The notes: a model not told the origin generated them from the letters alone. DNA of 64,000 nt from Haloarcula laminariae (GCF_025457605.1 NZ_JAMZFY010000001.1:1922001-1986000), one strand, 5' to 3'. Shown: positions 42,850-51,585, counted from the first letter of the stretch. Program-made: numbers and translations.

Positions 42850-43722
42850 TCACGCCGAGACGACGAGCCACGCGGCCACGACGAGGGCGGCTCCGACGAC
42901 CGTCGAGCCGACGGCGTGGGTACGGAGCTCGTCCAGCAGGTCGTGGGAGTGTTCGTGCAGGGAGCAGACCTCGTCTATCTCGCTGCCGGCCTCGCAGTTG
43001 GGGAGGAAGTCCAGCGCGATGTGGAGGAAGATACCGGCGGCGAAGCCGAAGACGACGGCGTTGACCGCGGGTGACGGGGGGACCGGGAGCAGCGCCGACG
43101 GGATGGCCGTCAGTCCGACGCCGGCCGACGGGAGCAGGAGTGCGGTCGCCGGTTTGCCGTCCCGGCCGAGCCGGCGGGCCGCGGCGTAGCCGGCCGGGCC
43201 CTTGTGGGAGACGATGGCCAGGCCAAGCAGGAGCCCCAGCGTCGGCATCGAGGCGTAGACGAGGCCGATGATGAGTCCGGCCGACAGCGCGTGGGCGGTG
43301 ATGGCCGCCGTCGTCGTGTCGAACCCGGTGTCGACGTGGGTCAGCCGGTGGCCGATAGTGTGGGTGCCGTAGCCGGCGACGATGCCGGCGGCGATGCCGA
43401 TACCGCCGATACGGGGTGTGCCCGCGGCGGTTCCCAGCCCCATCGCCTGCGGGACGAGGAACATCGCGGCCGAGGTGACCATCGCACCGCTTGCGAGCCC
43501 GTAGCCCCACACCAGCCGGTGTGGGCTCGTCGACGTCGCTCGCGCGCCGAGCCACGCGCCAAGCCCCATCGCGGCGAACGCGACCCACGAGATGACGAGT
43601 ACTTTCCGGGCGCCGCCGGTGACGGCAAAGCCCGACAGCACGAGCAGTCCGACGACGCTCGCCAGACCGACAAGGGACGAGCGGCCCGGGTTATTAAAAA
43701 CTGAAGTGTTGTTAATAGGCAT
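42850..43722 (-). CDS. ZIP-family metal transporter
   Basis: This 290-residue protein has about eight helices. ZIP hallmarks include a variable loop and conserved helix IV-V polar residues: GIVAGYGTHTIGHRLTHVD, ITAHALSAGLIIGLVYAS and FAAGIFLHIALDFLPNCE (His and Asp/Glu metal ligands). A histidine/cysteine-containing tail loop (VCSLHEHSHDLL) lies near the C-terminus. It would import Zn, Mn or Fe(II). I start at ATG 43722; the longer form from GTG 43758 would bury the TATA box. The start codon lies inside a DtxR-like palindrome (43715-43730), suggesting metal-dependent repression. Confidence 0.86.
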   Translation of the reverse strand: MPINNTSVFNNPGRSSLVGLASVVGLLVLSGFAVTGGARKVLVISWVAFAAMGLGAWLGARATSTSPHRLVWGYGLASGAMVTSAAMFLVPQAMGLGTAAGTPRIGGIGIAAGIVAGYGTHTIGHRLTHVDTGFDTTTAAITAHALSAGLIIGLVYASMPTLGLLLGLAIVSHKGPAGYAAARRLGRDGKPATALLLPSAGVGLTAIPSALLPVPPSPAVNAVVFGFAAGIFLHIALDFLPNCEAGSEIDEVCSLHEHSHDLLDELRTHAVGSTVVGAALVVAAWLVVSA

Positions 43723-43730
43723 TAGCCTAT
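43715..43730. promoter_or_regulatory. DtxR/SirR-like operator overlapping the ZIP start codon
   Basis: ATAGGC-ATTA-GCCTAT is a perfect 6-bp-arm inverted repeat, close to the TTAGGCTANNCCTAA-type sites of the DtxR/MntR/SirR family. It covers the ATG at 43722, which is also the expected transcription start, so bound regulator would block transcription. GTTGT tracts also flank the arms. Confidence 0.6.
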
Positions 43731-43743
43731 ACAACCCAGTTGT

Positions 43744-43753
43744 TACTAATAAG
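43744..43753 (-). promoter_or_regulatory. TATA box of ZIP transporter gene
   Basis: Minus strand CTTATTAGTA, centred 27 bp before the ATG at 43722. Confidence 0.6.
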
Positions 43754-43850
43754 TCCATCGCTCCAAAGGGTCGCCGTTCGCTGTAGTGGCCCGTGAAAGT
43801 CGCTGCAAGCCCGACAGCGTGGTGGCGGAGCGGTCAGCTGTGGGTCAGTC

Positions 43851-43875
43851 TCCCGGGTACGAACCGTCCCCGGGA
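43851..43875. promoter_or_regulatory. GC-rich inverted repeat upstream of crtD
   Basis: TCCCGGG (43851-43857) and CCCGGGA (43869-43875) form 7-bp arms around an 11-bp spacer. Located about 140-160 bp upstream of crtD; could be a regulator site or an RNA hairpin. Confidence 0.4.
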
Positions 43876-43879
43876 AACC

Positions 43880-43896
43880 GTCGATTCTGAATCGAC
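43880..43896. promoter_or_regulatory. 17-bp palindrome upstream of crtD
   Basis: GTCGATTCTGAATCGAC is a perfect palindrome with 8-bp arms around a single T, starting 5 bp after the previous repeat and 118 bp before the crtD ATG. It is far stronger than chance repeats of this kind and suits a dimeric regulator. Confidence 0.5.
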
Positions 43897-43981
43897 CCAC
43901 CAAAGCAGGTCGCTGGAGGGGCACCGTCAGGCGTCGCCGTGTGTCCGTCTCGGTGCCGGACACCAACCTGTTTGGCGCGGC

Positions 43982-43987
43982 TTTATT
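43982..43987 (+). promoter_or_regulatory. TATA box of the crtD operon
   Basis: TTTATT is centred about 29 bp before the crtD ATG at 44014. Confidence 0.55.
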
Positions 43988-44013
43988 GTCGCTCCGGGTC
44001 CGAGAGCACAGCA

Positions 44014-45501
44014 ATGAGCGACCTGTCCGGAGACGAGGTTGTCGTGGTGGGCGGCGGTTTCGGCGGCCTCTCGGCGGCCTGCTATCTGGCCGACGCAGGG
44101 GCGGACGTGCGAGTCGTCGAGAAGAACGAACAGGTCGGGGGGCGCGCCTCCCGGCTGGAAGCGGGGGAGTTCACCTTCGACATGGGGCCCTCCTGGTATC
44201 TGATGCCCGACGTCTTCGAGCGCTTCTTCGCGTACTTCGGGAAGGAGCCGTCGGACTTCTACGACCTCGAACGGCTTGACCCCCACTACCGCATCTTCTT
44301 CAAGGACGGTGACAGTCTGGACGTGACCGGGAACAACGACGAGATGCGCGAGCTGTTCGAGTCCTACGAGCCCGGCGCCGGCGAGGCCTTCGAGGAGTAC
44401 CTAGAGACAAGCGAGCGCCACTACGAGACGGCGATGGACAAGTTCGTCTACGAGGACCGCTCGCGGCTCCGGGACTGGGTGGACCTGGACGTGATGACGG
44501 CCGCGCCCATCGGCCTGCAGCTGCTGGGCTCGATGCAGGGCCACGTCTCGGACTACTTCGACCACCCCAAGCTCCAGCAGATAATGCAGTACACGCTGGT
44601 GTTCCTCGGCGGGTCGCCCAAGAACACGCCGGCGCTGTACAACATGATGAGCCACGTCGATTTCAACCTCGGCGTCTACTACCCCGACGGGGGGCTGGGC
44701 GCGGTCGTCGACGGGCTCGTGGAACTGGGCGAGAGCATGGGCGTGACCTACGACACCGACAGCGAAGTCACGGAGATATCGCGGCGGAAGTCCGGGTTCC
44801 TCGTCGAGACTGTCAACGGCGACACGTACAACCCCGACGAGGTCGTCGTCAACGCGGACTACGGCCACGCCGAGCGGGAGCTCCTCCCCGAACACGAGCG
44901 GCAGTACGACGACGACTACTGGGAGGAGAAGACCTACGCGCCCTCCGCCTTCCTGCTGTACATGGGCGTCGAGGGCGACGTTGACCCGCTCGCCCACCAC
45001 ACGCTCGTGCTCCCGACCGACTGGGAGCCCCACTTCGACGACATCTTCGAGGAGCCCGACTGGCCGGACGAGCCGGCGTACTACATCTGTACCCCCAGCG
45101 AGACCGACCCCTCGGTCGCGCCCGAGGGCCACTCGAACTTGTTCGTGCTGGTCCCCATCGCGCCGGGCCTGCACGACGGCGACGCCGTCCGCGAGGAGTA
45201 CCGCGAGAAGATTCTGGCCGACATCGCCGAGCACACGGGCGTCGACCTGCGCGACCGCATCGTCTACGAGAAGCAGTTCGCCGTCTCCGACTTCGGCGAG
45301 CGGTACAACGCCACCGAGGGGACGGCGCTGGGCCTCGCTCACACGCTGCGACAGACCGCGCTCTTGCGCCCGAACAACAAGTCTTCGGCCGTCGACGGGC
45401 TCTACTTCACGGGTTCGTTCACGACGCCCGGCGTCGGCGTCCCGATGTGTCTCATCAGCGGCGAACACACCGCAAAGCGCCTCATCGACGACCAGCAATG
45501 A
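44014..45501 (+). CDS. crtD: Carotenoid 3,4-desaturase CrtD (CrtI family)
   Basis: This 495-residue flavoprotein has the CrtI-type FAD fold: VVVVGGGFGGLSAACYLADAGADVRVVEKN at the start, GGRASRLEAGEFTFDMGPSWYLMPD, and the C-terminal FTGSFTTPGVGVPMCLISGEHTAKRL. It desaturates the carotenoid intermediate in the C50 bacterioruberin pathway. The gene order crtD-lyeJ-cruF (45498, 46372) is that of Haloarcula, so 3,4-desaturase is preferred over phytoene desaturase CrtI. The ATG follows a TATA box by 29 bp. The lyeJ start overlaps its stop (ATGA). Confidence 0.93.
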   Translation: MSDLSGDEVVVVGGGFGGLSAACYLADAGADVRVVEKNEQVGGRASRLEAGEFTFDMGPSWYLMPDVFERFFAYFGKEPSDFYDLERLDPHYRIFFKDGDSLDVTGNNDEMRELFESYEPGAGEAFEEYLETSERHYETAMDKFVYEDRSRLRDWVDLDVMTAAPIGLQLLGSMQGHVSDYFDHPKLQQIMQYTLVFLGGSPKNTPALYNMMSHVDFNLGVYYPDGGLGAVVDGLVELGESMGVTYDTDSEVTEISRRKSGFLVETVNGDTYNPDEVVVNADYGHAERELLPEHERQYDDDYWEEKTYAPSAFLLYMGVEGDVDPLAHHTLVLPTDWEPHFDDIFEEPDWPDEPAYYICTPSETDPSVAPEGHSNLFVLVPIAPGLHDGDAVREEYREKILADIAEHTGVDLRDRIVYEKQFAVSDFGERYNATEGTALGLAHTLRQTALLRPNNKSSAVDGLYFTGSFTTPGVGVPMCLISGEHTAKRLIDDQQ

Positions 45502-46379
45502 GCGCCGTGACGGACCGCCTCACCAGTGTGCTCCCGGGCGAGGAGAGCCGCCCCGGCTACCTGTTCTGGCTCTCGCGACCCCGGTTCTGGCTCTATCAGG
45601 GCGGTCCGGTCGTCGTCGCCGCCACGTACGCCGCCGACGGCCCCGGCGAGCTGTTCTCGCCGCTCGCCGTCGCGCTCTTTCTGTACTTCACAGTCCCGGC
45701 CAACGTCTTCCTCTACGGCGTCAACGACATCTTCGACCGGGATATCGACGAGCACAACCCCAAGAAAGACGAGGGCCGCGAGGTCAGCTACCGCGGGGAC
45801 CGCGTCGTCGTCGCGGCTATCGTCGCGTCGGGGTTGCTGGCCGCGGGCTTTCTCCCGTGGCTCCCGCCGCTGGGCCTCCTCGCGCTGTTCGGGTGGGCCG
45901 CCCTCTCTATCGAGTACTCCGCCCCGCCCCTGCGGTTCAAGACGACGCCGTTCCTGGACTCGCTGTCGAACGGGCTCTACATCCTGCCGGGCGTCGTCGC
46001 CTACGCCGCCATCGAGGGGGTGGCCCCGCCCGCGAGCGCCGTCGCGGGGGCGTGGCTCTGGACGATGGGGATGCACACCTTCTCCGCGATTCCGGACATC
46101 GAGCCCGACCGCGAGGCCGGCATCGAGACGACGGCGACCTACCTGGGCGAGTCGAACACCTACTACTACTGCGTGATGTGCTGGCTCACGGCCGCGTTCG
46201 TCTTCACGTTCACCCACTGGGTGTTCGGGGCCCTGCTGCTCGTCTATCCCGGGCTCGTCTTCGGCATCCTCGCCGTCGGCGTCGACATCGACCAGGCCTA
46301 CTGGTGGTATCCGGCCATCAACACGCTCGTCGGCACAGTCTTTACCCTCGTTGGGCTGTGGGTGATGCTGTATGGCTGA
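45498..46379 (+). CDS. lyeJ: Lycopene elongase/1,2-hydratase LyeJ (UbiA family)
   Basis: This 293-residue UbiA prenyltransferase has about eight helices. The two aspartate-rich motifs are NDIFDRDIDEHNPKKDEGRE (NDxxDxxxD type) and DIEPDREAGIETTA (DxxxD type), which bind the prenyl diphosphate through Mg2+. It adds C5 units from dimethylallyl diphosphate to lycopene and hydrates it, giving the C45/C50 skeleton. Coupled to crtD by an ATGA overlap and to cruF by an eight-base overlap. Confidence 0.93.
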   Translation: MSAVTDRLTSVLPGEESRPGYLFWLSRPRFWLYQGGPVVVAATYAADGPGELFSPLAVALFLYFTVPANVFLYGVNDIFDRDIDEHNPKKDEGREVSYRGDRVVVAAIVASGLLAAGFLPWLPPLGLLALFGWAALSIEYSAPPLRFKTTPFLDSLSNGLYILPGVVAYAAIEGVAPPASAVAGAWLWTMGMHTFSAIPDIEPDREAGIETTATYLGESNTYYYCVMCWLTAAFVFTFTHWVFGALLLVYPGLVFGILAVGVDIDQAYWWYPAINTLVGTVFTLVGLWVMLYG

Positions 46380-47241
46380 CGCGAGCGGCCGGTGGACACT
46401 GCCGCGGGACCGCCAGGCGGCGACCGCCCGACTCGACGCCGCCGTCCGCGAGCACCGCTTTACCATCGCCGTCGTCTTTCCCCTCGTCGGCGCGGTGACG
46501 CTGCTCGCCAGCGCCGAGGAGCTGTTGCCGCCGCCGCTCGCGTTCAACCCGCTTTTCGTCCTCTTCGGGACCCTGGTGATGCGGCTGCCGCTCGTCGCCG
46601 GCGTCGCGCCGTTGCTGGACCGCAAGGCGACTGCCGCGCTCGCCGCGCTGACCGCCTACTCCTACGGTATCGAACTCGTCGGCGTCCGCACGGGCTGGCC
46701 CTACGGCGACTTCGCCTACGGGGTGGACCTCGGCCCGATGCTGTTCGGCGAGGTGCCCCTGGGCTTGCCCGTCTTCTTCTTTCCCCTGGTCCTGAACGCC
46801 TACCTGCTCGTCCTGTTGCTGGGCGGCGAGCGGAGCGAGTCCCCGTGGCTCCGGCTGCCGGCGACGCTGGCGACGGTCGTCCTCGTCGACCTGGTGTTAG
46901 ACCCCGGCGCCGTCGCCATCGGCTTCTGGACCTACGAGAGTCAGGCGTTCTACGGCGTCCCGTGGTCGAACTACCTCGGTTGGCTGCTGTCGGGGTCGGT
47001 CGCCGTCCTGCTGTTCGACTTCGGCTTCGACCGCGCCGGCCTGCGCCGCCGGCTCAGCGACTGCGAGTTCATGCTCGACGACCTGGTGAGCTTCGTCCTG
47101 CTGTGGGGCGGTATCAACCTCTTCTACGCCAACTGGATGCCGGTCGCGCTGGCCGCGCTGTTGGGGGCCGGGCTGCTGAAGACCGACAGGTTCGATTTCG
47201 ACCTCTCGGAGACGCGGCTTGGCCGCGCCGTCCGGCGATAA
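46372..47241 (+). CDS. cruF: C50 carotenoid 1,2-hydratase CruF-like (bisanhydrobacterioruberin hydratase)
   Basis: This 289-residue membrane protein has about seven helices, with TAYSYGIELVGVRTGWPYGDFAYG, LDPGAVAIGFWTYESQAFYGVPWSNYLGWLLSG and DFGFDRAG, the signatures of the CruF family. It hydrates bisanhydrobacterioruberin to bacterioruberin, the red C50 pigment that stiffens haloarchaeal membranes and shields against light and oxygen stress. It is the last gene of the operon; the oxidoreductase at 47295 starts 54 bp later. Confidence 0.92.
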   Translation: MADASGRWTLPRDRQAATARLDAAVREHRFTIAVVFPLVGAVTLLASAEELLPPPLAFNPLFVLFGTLVMRLPLVAGVAPLLDRKATAALAALTAYSYGIELVGVRTGWPYGDFAYGVDLGPMLFGEVPLGLPVFFFPLVLNAYLLVLLLGGERSESPWLRLPATLATVVLVDLVLDPGAVAIGFWTYESQAFYGVPWSNYLGWLLSGSVAVLLFDFGFDRAGLRRRLSDCEFMLDDLVSFVLLWGGINLFYANWMPVALAALLGAGLLKTDRFDFDLSETRLGRAVRR

Positions 47242-47294
47242 TTCCCGGTTCCGGGACCCCTGCGGTTATCCCTGTCCGTCACTAACTGCCCTCG

Positions 47295-48398
47295 ATGTCA
47301 GGTCTGTTTTCGCCGCTAGAGTTGCGCGAAACGACGATACCGAATCGAGTGATGGTCTCGCCGATGTGCCAGTACTCCTGTGAGGCACGCGACGGCATCG
47401 CCACCGACTGGCACCGCACCCACCTCACCTCCCGCGCCGTCGGTGGCGCCGGACTGGTGATGACGGAGGCCACCGCCGTCGAGGGGCGGGGTCGCATCTC
47501 CCCGCAGGACCTGGGTATCTGGGACGACGCCCAGGCGACGGCGCTCGAACCGATTACCGAGTTCATCCGCGAGCAGGGCAGCGTCCCCGGCATCCAACTG
47601 GCCCACGCCGGCCGCAAGGCCGCGACGAGTCAGCCGTGGGAGGGCCACGAGCCGCTGGGCATCGACGACGGCGGCTGGGAGGTCGTCGGCCCGAGCGGCG
47701 AGCCCTGGCCCTACGACGAGGGCGAGGCCCCGCCGACACAGAAGCTCAGCCAAGACGGCATCAAGGACGTCGTCCAGTCGTTCCGCGAGGCGGCCCAGCG
47801 CGCCGACGACGCCGGCTTCGAGGTCGCGGAGGTCCACGCCGCACACGGCTACCTGCTCCACGAGTTCCTCTCGCCGGTGACCAACCACCGCGAGGACGAG
47901 TACGGCGGGAGCTTCGAGAACAGGAGCCGCATCGTCCGGGAAGTCACCGCCGCGGTGCGGGAGGTCTGGCCCGACGACAAGCCGGTGTTCGTCCGCATCT
48001 CGGCGACCGACTGGCTCCCCGAGCGTGACGCGTGGACCGTCGACGACTCCGTTCGCCTCGCCGACGACCTGGCCGAGGTGGGCGCCGACCTCATCGACGT
48101 CAGCGGCGGCGGCATCCACCCCGACTCCCGGCCGGAGAACGCGGGTCCGAACTATCAGCTCCCCTACGCCGAACGCATCGGCTCCGAGACCGAATCGGAC
48201 GTCGGCGTCGGCGCAGTGGGCGGCATCACGACGCCCGAGCAGGCCGAGGCCGTCATCGCCAACGAGCGGGCGGACCTGGCCATCGTCGGCCGGGAACACC
48301 TGCGGGACCCCTACTTCGCGCTCCACGCGGCAGAGGCGCTGGGCGCGACCGAGGAGATAGAGGGACCGGCACAGTACCGCCGCGCGTTCGGGTTCTAA
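47295..48398 (+). CDS. NADH:flavin oxidoreductase (old yellow enzyme, YqjM-like)
   Basis: This 367-residue OYE-class FMN barrel is of the YqjM/thermostable-type. Landmarks are MVSPMCQYSCEARDGI (FMN loop), IQLAHAGRKAATSQPWEG, HAAHGYLLHEFLSPVTNHREDEYGGSFENR (active-site histidines and the dimer loop) and the phosphate-binding GGITTPEQAEAVIANERADL. It probably reduces alpha,beta-unsaturated carbonyls with NAD(P)H; the natural substrate is unknown. Start ATG 47295. It could be read from the carotenoid operon or on its own. Confidence 0.92.
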   Translation: MSGLFSPLELRETTIPNRVMVSPMCQYSCEARDGIATDWHRTHLTSRAVGGAGLVMTEATAVEGRGRISPQDLGIWDDAQATALEPITEFIREQGSVPGIQLAHAGRKAATSQPWEGHEPLGIDDGGWEVVGPSGEPWPYDEGEAPPTQKLSQDGIKDVVQSFREAAQRADDAGFEVAEVHAAHGYLLHEFLSPVTNHREDEYGGSFENRSRIVREVTAAVREVWPDDKPVFVRISATDWLPERDAWTVDDSVRLADDLAEVGADLIDVSGGGIHPDSRPENAGPNYQLPYAERIGSETESDVGVGAVGGITTPEQAEAVIANERADLAIVGREHLRDPYFALHAAEALGATEEIEGPAQYRRAFGF

Positions 48399-48416
48399 CC
48401 GCACTGCTCCGAGGGG

Positions 48417-48740
48417 TCAGGGAACGGCCACGGCGACCTCGTACGTTCGGTTCTGATAGCGCACGTATCGGTGGTCGACGAACACCTCGTAGGAGACGTT
48501 CGACGGAATGTCGACAGCACTGGAGCCGTTTCTCGCTCGCTCGAAGAGCTCCCGCTGGTCCGACGAGAGCGCTTCGAACGCGACCGTTTCGCTCGCTGTC
48601 GGGGTCCCGTCGACCGGGGCGACGGTGAGGGAGCCGGCGCTACTGGGCTCGTCCCCGCCGGCGAAGGCGACGTAGGCGCCGCCACCGACGACGAGGAGTG
48701 CCAGCGCAGTGGCGGCCAAGAGCCGAGTGCCTCGGTCCAT
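48417..48740 (-). CDS. Small exported/membrane-anchored protein
   Basis: This 107-residue protein has an N-terminal hydrophobic helix (TRLLAATALALLVVGGGAYVAFAGG) with a small-residue end but no lipobox, so it is likely a membrane anchor or signal peptide. The rest (RELFERARNGSSAVDIPSNVSYEVFVDHRYVRYQNRTYEVAVAVP) is a short alpha/beta domain, like DUF7979-type haloarchaeal proteins. No known function. Convergent with the OYE gene. Confidence 0.68.
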   Translation of the reverse strand: MDRGTRLLAATALALLVVGGGAYVAFAGGDEPSSAGSLTVAPVDGTPTASETVAFEALSSDQRELFERARNGSSAVDIPSNVSYEVFVDHRYVRYQNRTYEVAVAVP

Positions 48741-48794
48741 ACCGGGCTATCGGCAGCGGCTACGAAGTGCTTTGTGTGGCGGCCGGCGCTGCCC

Positions 48795-49790
48795 TCACAC
48801 CGAGTCCAGGTCGAGGTCGACAGCGAACCAGTCGAGCGCGAGCAGGAAGACGCTCCCGACGACGGCCGCGCCGGCGAAGGCGACCAGCACGTCCGTCGAG
48901 AGGCCGACCTTGCTCTGGGTCTCCACGACCGGTGCCCGCAACGCCCCCACGACCAGGGCGACCAGGAACGCCATCGTCGCCGGCCGGTTCCGGTCCAGCG
49001 CGCGACGGACGACCCGGGAGACGGTGAACAGCCCGACGAGCCCGCCCGCGATGAACGTGACGACGACCGTCGCGTCGGCGGTGAGCGTCGCGGCCGACCC
49101 GCCGGTCACGGGCGACAGCACTCCGTCAATGAACCGACTGAGCGTGTCTGACATCCGCTCGTACTGCCCGAGGATAATCAGGAGGAGCGACCCCGAGATG
49201 CCCGGCAGTATCATCGCGCTGACCGCGACAGCACCGGCCAGGAAGACGACGAGCAGGTTGCCGGTCTCCAGAAACCGGAACTCGCCCGCCAGCAGGAACG
49301 CGATGAGAAACCCGACGACACCAGACGCTATCTGAAACCAGGAGTCGAAGGACAGTTCGCGAAGCAGGATGACCGCCGAGACGGCGATGAGGCCGAAGAA
49401 GAACCCGAATAGGAGCGCCGGCGTCTCGTCGGCCAGGATACTGACCGCGCGGGTTATCAACACGACCGCCAGGCCCACCCCGGCGACGAGCGCCAGGCCG
49501 AACCAACCGTCTATCTCGTCGAAGACGGACAGCGCCTCGCGGAAGTCGAAACCGCCGTCGAGCGGCGTCAGCGCCGTCAACAGCGTCAGGATGCGGTCGG
49601 GCGTGATGGCGTTTATCATCGCGATGAGCCGACCGTAGATGCCGGCGATGAGCGCGATCGTGCCGCCGGAGACGCCCGGCACGGCGTCGGCACTGCCCAT
49701 GCAGAGACCGATAGCGAACGTCCGCGCCCACTCGCGTACCGGCGGGACGGAGCCACTGAGCGTCGGCAGCTTCTCCGGCGGGGTTGTCAT
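48795..49790 (-). CDS. DUF368 family membrane protein, probable polyprenyl-phosphate transporter
   Basis: This 331-residue protein has about nine to ten helices and the DUF368 pattern: FAIGLCMGSADAVPGVSGGTIALIAGIYGRLIA at the start, then AVSAMILPGISGSLLLIILGQYERM with the same Gly/Ser-rich PGxSGxT motif repeated. Bacterial DUF368 proteins (PopT) translocate the carrier lipid undecaprenyl phosphate; here a dolichyl-phosphate carrier for surface glycans is plausible, by inference only. The inverted PGVSG/PGISG repeats are clear. Start ATG 49790. Confidence 0.86.
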   Translation of the reverse strand: MTTPPEKLPTLSGSVPPVREWARTFAIGLCMGSADAVPGVSGGTIALIAGIYGRLIAMINAITPDRILTLLTALTPLDGGFDFREALSVFDEIDGWFGLALVAGVGLAVVLITRAVSILADETPALLFGFFFGLIAVSAVILLRELSFDSWFQIASGVVGFLIAFLLAGEFRFLETGNLLVVFLAGAVAVSAMILPGISGSLLLIILGQYERMSDTLSRFIDGVLSPVTGGSAATLTADATVVVTFIAGGLVGLFTVSRVVRRALDRNRPATMAFLVALVVGALRAPVVETQSKVGLSTDVLVAFAGAAVVGSVFLLALDWFAVDLDLDSV

Positions 49791-49874
49791 TGCCCTTCAC
49801 TACCGCCAAGCGGGTAAAATCTCTTGTGAAGTCAGCAGGTGCCGCTACGCGTCGACCGTCTCCCCGAACGGCTC

Positions 49875-50120
49875 TCAGTCGTCGCTTTCCACGACGAGGA
49901 CGCCGTTCCGTAGCGACGCCGTCCCGCTGTCGTCGGGCAGCTCGACGTCGATTTCGGTCCGGAGCATGGGGGTGTCGACGGCGACGACAGCCGTCTCACC
50001 GATACACTCGACTGTCACCTCGTCGTCGGCGAGCGGGTGCAGATCCGCTGCGACCGTCCACCCGTCGTCGTGTTCGGTGCGAGAGACGTACAGATCGTGT
50101 TGGTGCTGGGTCGCGTCCAT
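49875..50120 (-). CDS. Hsp20-like small protein (DUF7127-type)
   Basis: This 81-residue protein has the beta-strand order of an alpha-crystallin-like sandwich, DLYVSRTEHDDGWTVAADLHPLADDEVTVECIGETAVVAVDT, then TEIDVELPDDSGTASLRNGVLVVESD, with the A-x-L-x-N-G-V-L ending (SLRNGVLVV) typical of Hsp20. It is shorter than chaperones of the family and lacks the IXI tail. Function unknown; a chaperone-like partner is possible. The 109-bp gap to 50230 holds nothing I can identify. Confidence 0.7.
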   Translation of the reverse strand: MDATQHQHDLYVSRTEHDDGWTVAADLHPLADDEVTVECIGETAVVAVDTPMLRTEIDVELPDDSGTASLRNGVLVVESDD

Positions 50121-50229
50121 CAGTCAAACTACAGTACGGCCGCTACCGACATAGGGGGCCGGTTGGCATGCGCCGAACGTCAGCGGCGGGGGTGACCGCC
50201 CGAGCGACAGGCGGACGCGCGGGCCGCCC

Positions 50230-51585
50230 TCACCGGGGACCCTCCAGATAACCCCAGGCCTGCAGTCGGTCGCCGTCGCCCTCTATCCACCGCTCGCCGA
50301 TGTCGTCCCGGTAGTAGGAATTGGGGATGACGATGTCGTCGATGCGGTCGTAACACTGCCGCCGGGCCGCCGCCATCGTCTCCCCTTTCCCGGTCACCAC
50401 GATGGGCATCCCGCTCTCCCCGGCGACCCGCCACTGGCCGTCCGCCGCCCGGCCGGCCTCGCTCGGCGTATCGCCGCTGAATACACGCTTTGCGTCCTCC
50501 AGATGAATTCCGTCGCGGTCGGGCGTCTGGAACACGACGGCGGCGTTGCGCGAGTTCTCGTCGTACGTCCGCTCGTCGTCGAACGGGAACGGCGGGAGGA
50601 CGACCCGGACCCCGACCTGGAACCCGCGGTGGACCTGCAGGTCGGGGTCCCGCCCGTGTGCGAGGTCGTCGAAGAACCGGCCGGTCGGGGACTCGAACCC
50701 CTCCTCCTGGAGCGCGATAGTCGGGTAGCCAAAGCGGGGCGTAAACTCCAGGGGAGCGATGCCGCTATCGCTGACGATACAGTTGAGGTCGATGCTGCCG
50801 ACGTACCCCTCCGCGGAGAGCCACCCTTCGAGTTTGCCCAGCGTCGCCTCGAACAGTTCGGTGCGGCCGGTCCAGAACATCGAGGTGCCCATCTCCCCGG
50901 TCGAGGGACCGACGTTCCCCGGGAACAGCTTCTTGTGCTCGAAGTTGATGTTGACCGGCTCAACGAACCATTCGCCGTTAAAGAACCCGCAGATTGCGAC
51001 TTCGACGCCATCGACCTTCCGCTGGAGCTGGAAACCCTTCATCCGGTGACCCCAGGCCTTCCGGTAGGCTTGCAGTACGTCCACGACGTCGCTCCCGTCG
51101 TCCTCGTTGCCGACGTACAGGAGCCGCTTTACGTTCTGGACCTCGCCGAGCGGTTTGATGACGTACGCCGCCGGGTTCTCGCGGACGAACTCGATGCCAG
51201 CGTCGAAGTCGTGGAACTCGTGGTGGTCGACGGTGGCGACGCCGTGGTCCTCCAGGACCTCCATCGCGTAGCCGCGGTCCTCCTCCAGCCGGTCCGTGGC
51301 GGGAGTCCCGCCGACGACGGCTTTCCCGTCCGCACGGAGCTCCTCGGCGAGCGCCCCGGTACCGATGTCGGACCCGACCCAGATGTCGTCGAAGACGACG
51401 ACATCGGCCCACTCGACGTCCTCGCGCCAGTCGTCCGTCTTCGGGACGAAGCCGTCGCCGATGTCCCGGTCGCTCTCGGCCTCGATGTAGTAGCGCACGT
51501 CGTGGCCCTCGCGGTAGACCTGCCACGCGAGGTCGGTGATGAGCGCCGCGTCGGCCGAGACGAACAGGAAGTTGCTGGCTGCCAT
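50230..51585 (-). CDS. PurD-like ATP-grasp ligase
   Basis: This 451-residue protein from ATG 51585 (MAASNFLFVSADAALITDLA) is related to phosphoribosylamine-glycine ligase. It has a Rossmann-like N-domain, an ATP-grasp region with VIKPLGEVQNVKRLLYVG and GSIDLNCIVSDSGIAPLEFTPRFGYP (metal and Mg-ATP binding), and a C-terminal domain. The usual PurD opening MxVLVxGxGGREHA is absent, so I hesitate to call it the purine enzyme itself; it may ligate another amine to an acid. The gene stands alone. Confidence 0.78.
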   Translation of the reverse strand: MAASNFLFVSADAALITDLAWQVYREGHDVRYYIEAESDRDIGDGFVPKTDDWREDVEWADVVVFDDIWVGSDIGTGALAEELRADGKAVVGGTPATDRLEEDRGYAMEVLEDHGVATVDHHEFHDFDAGIEFVRENPAAYVIKPLGEVQNVKRLLYVGNEDDGSDVVDVLQAYRKAWGHRMKGFQLQRKVDGVEVAICGFFNGEWFVEPVNINFEHKKLFPGNVGPSTGEMGTSMFWTGRTELFEATLGKLEGWLSAEGYVGSIDLNCIVSDSGIAPLEFTPRFGYPTIALQEEGFESPTGRFFDDLAHGRDPDLQVHRGFQVGVRVVLPPFPFDDERTYDENSRNAAVVFQTPDRDGIHLEDAKRVFSGDTPSEAGRAADGQWRVAGESGMPIVVTGKGETMAAARRQCYDRIDDIVIPNSYYRDDIGERWIEGDGDRLQAWGYLEGPR

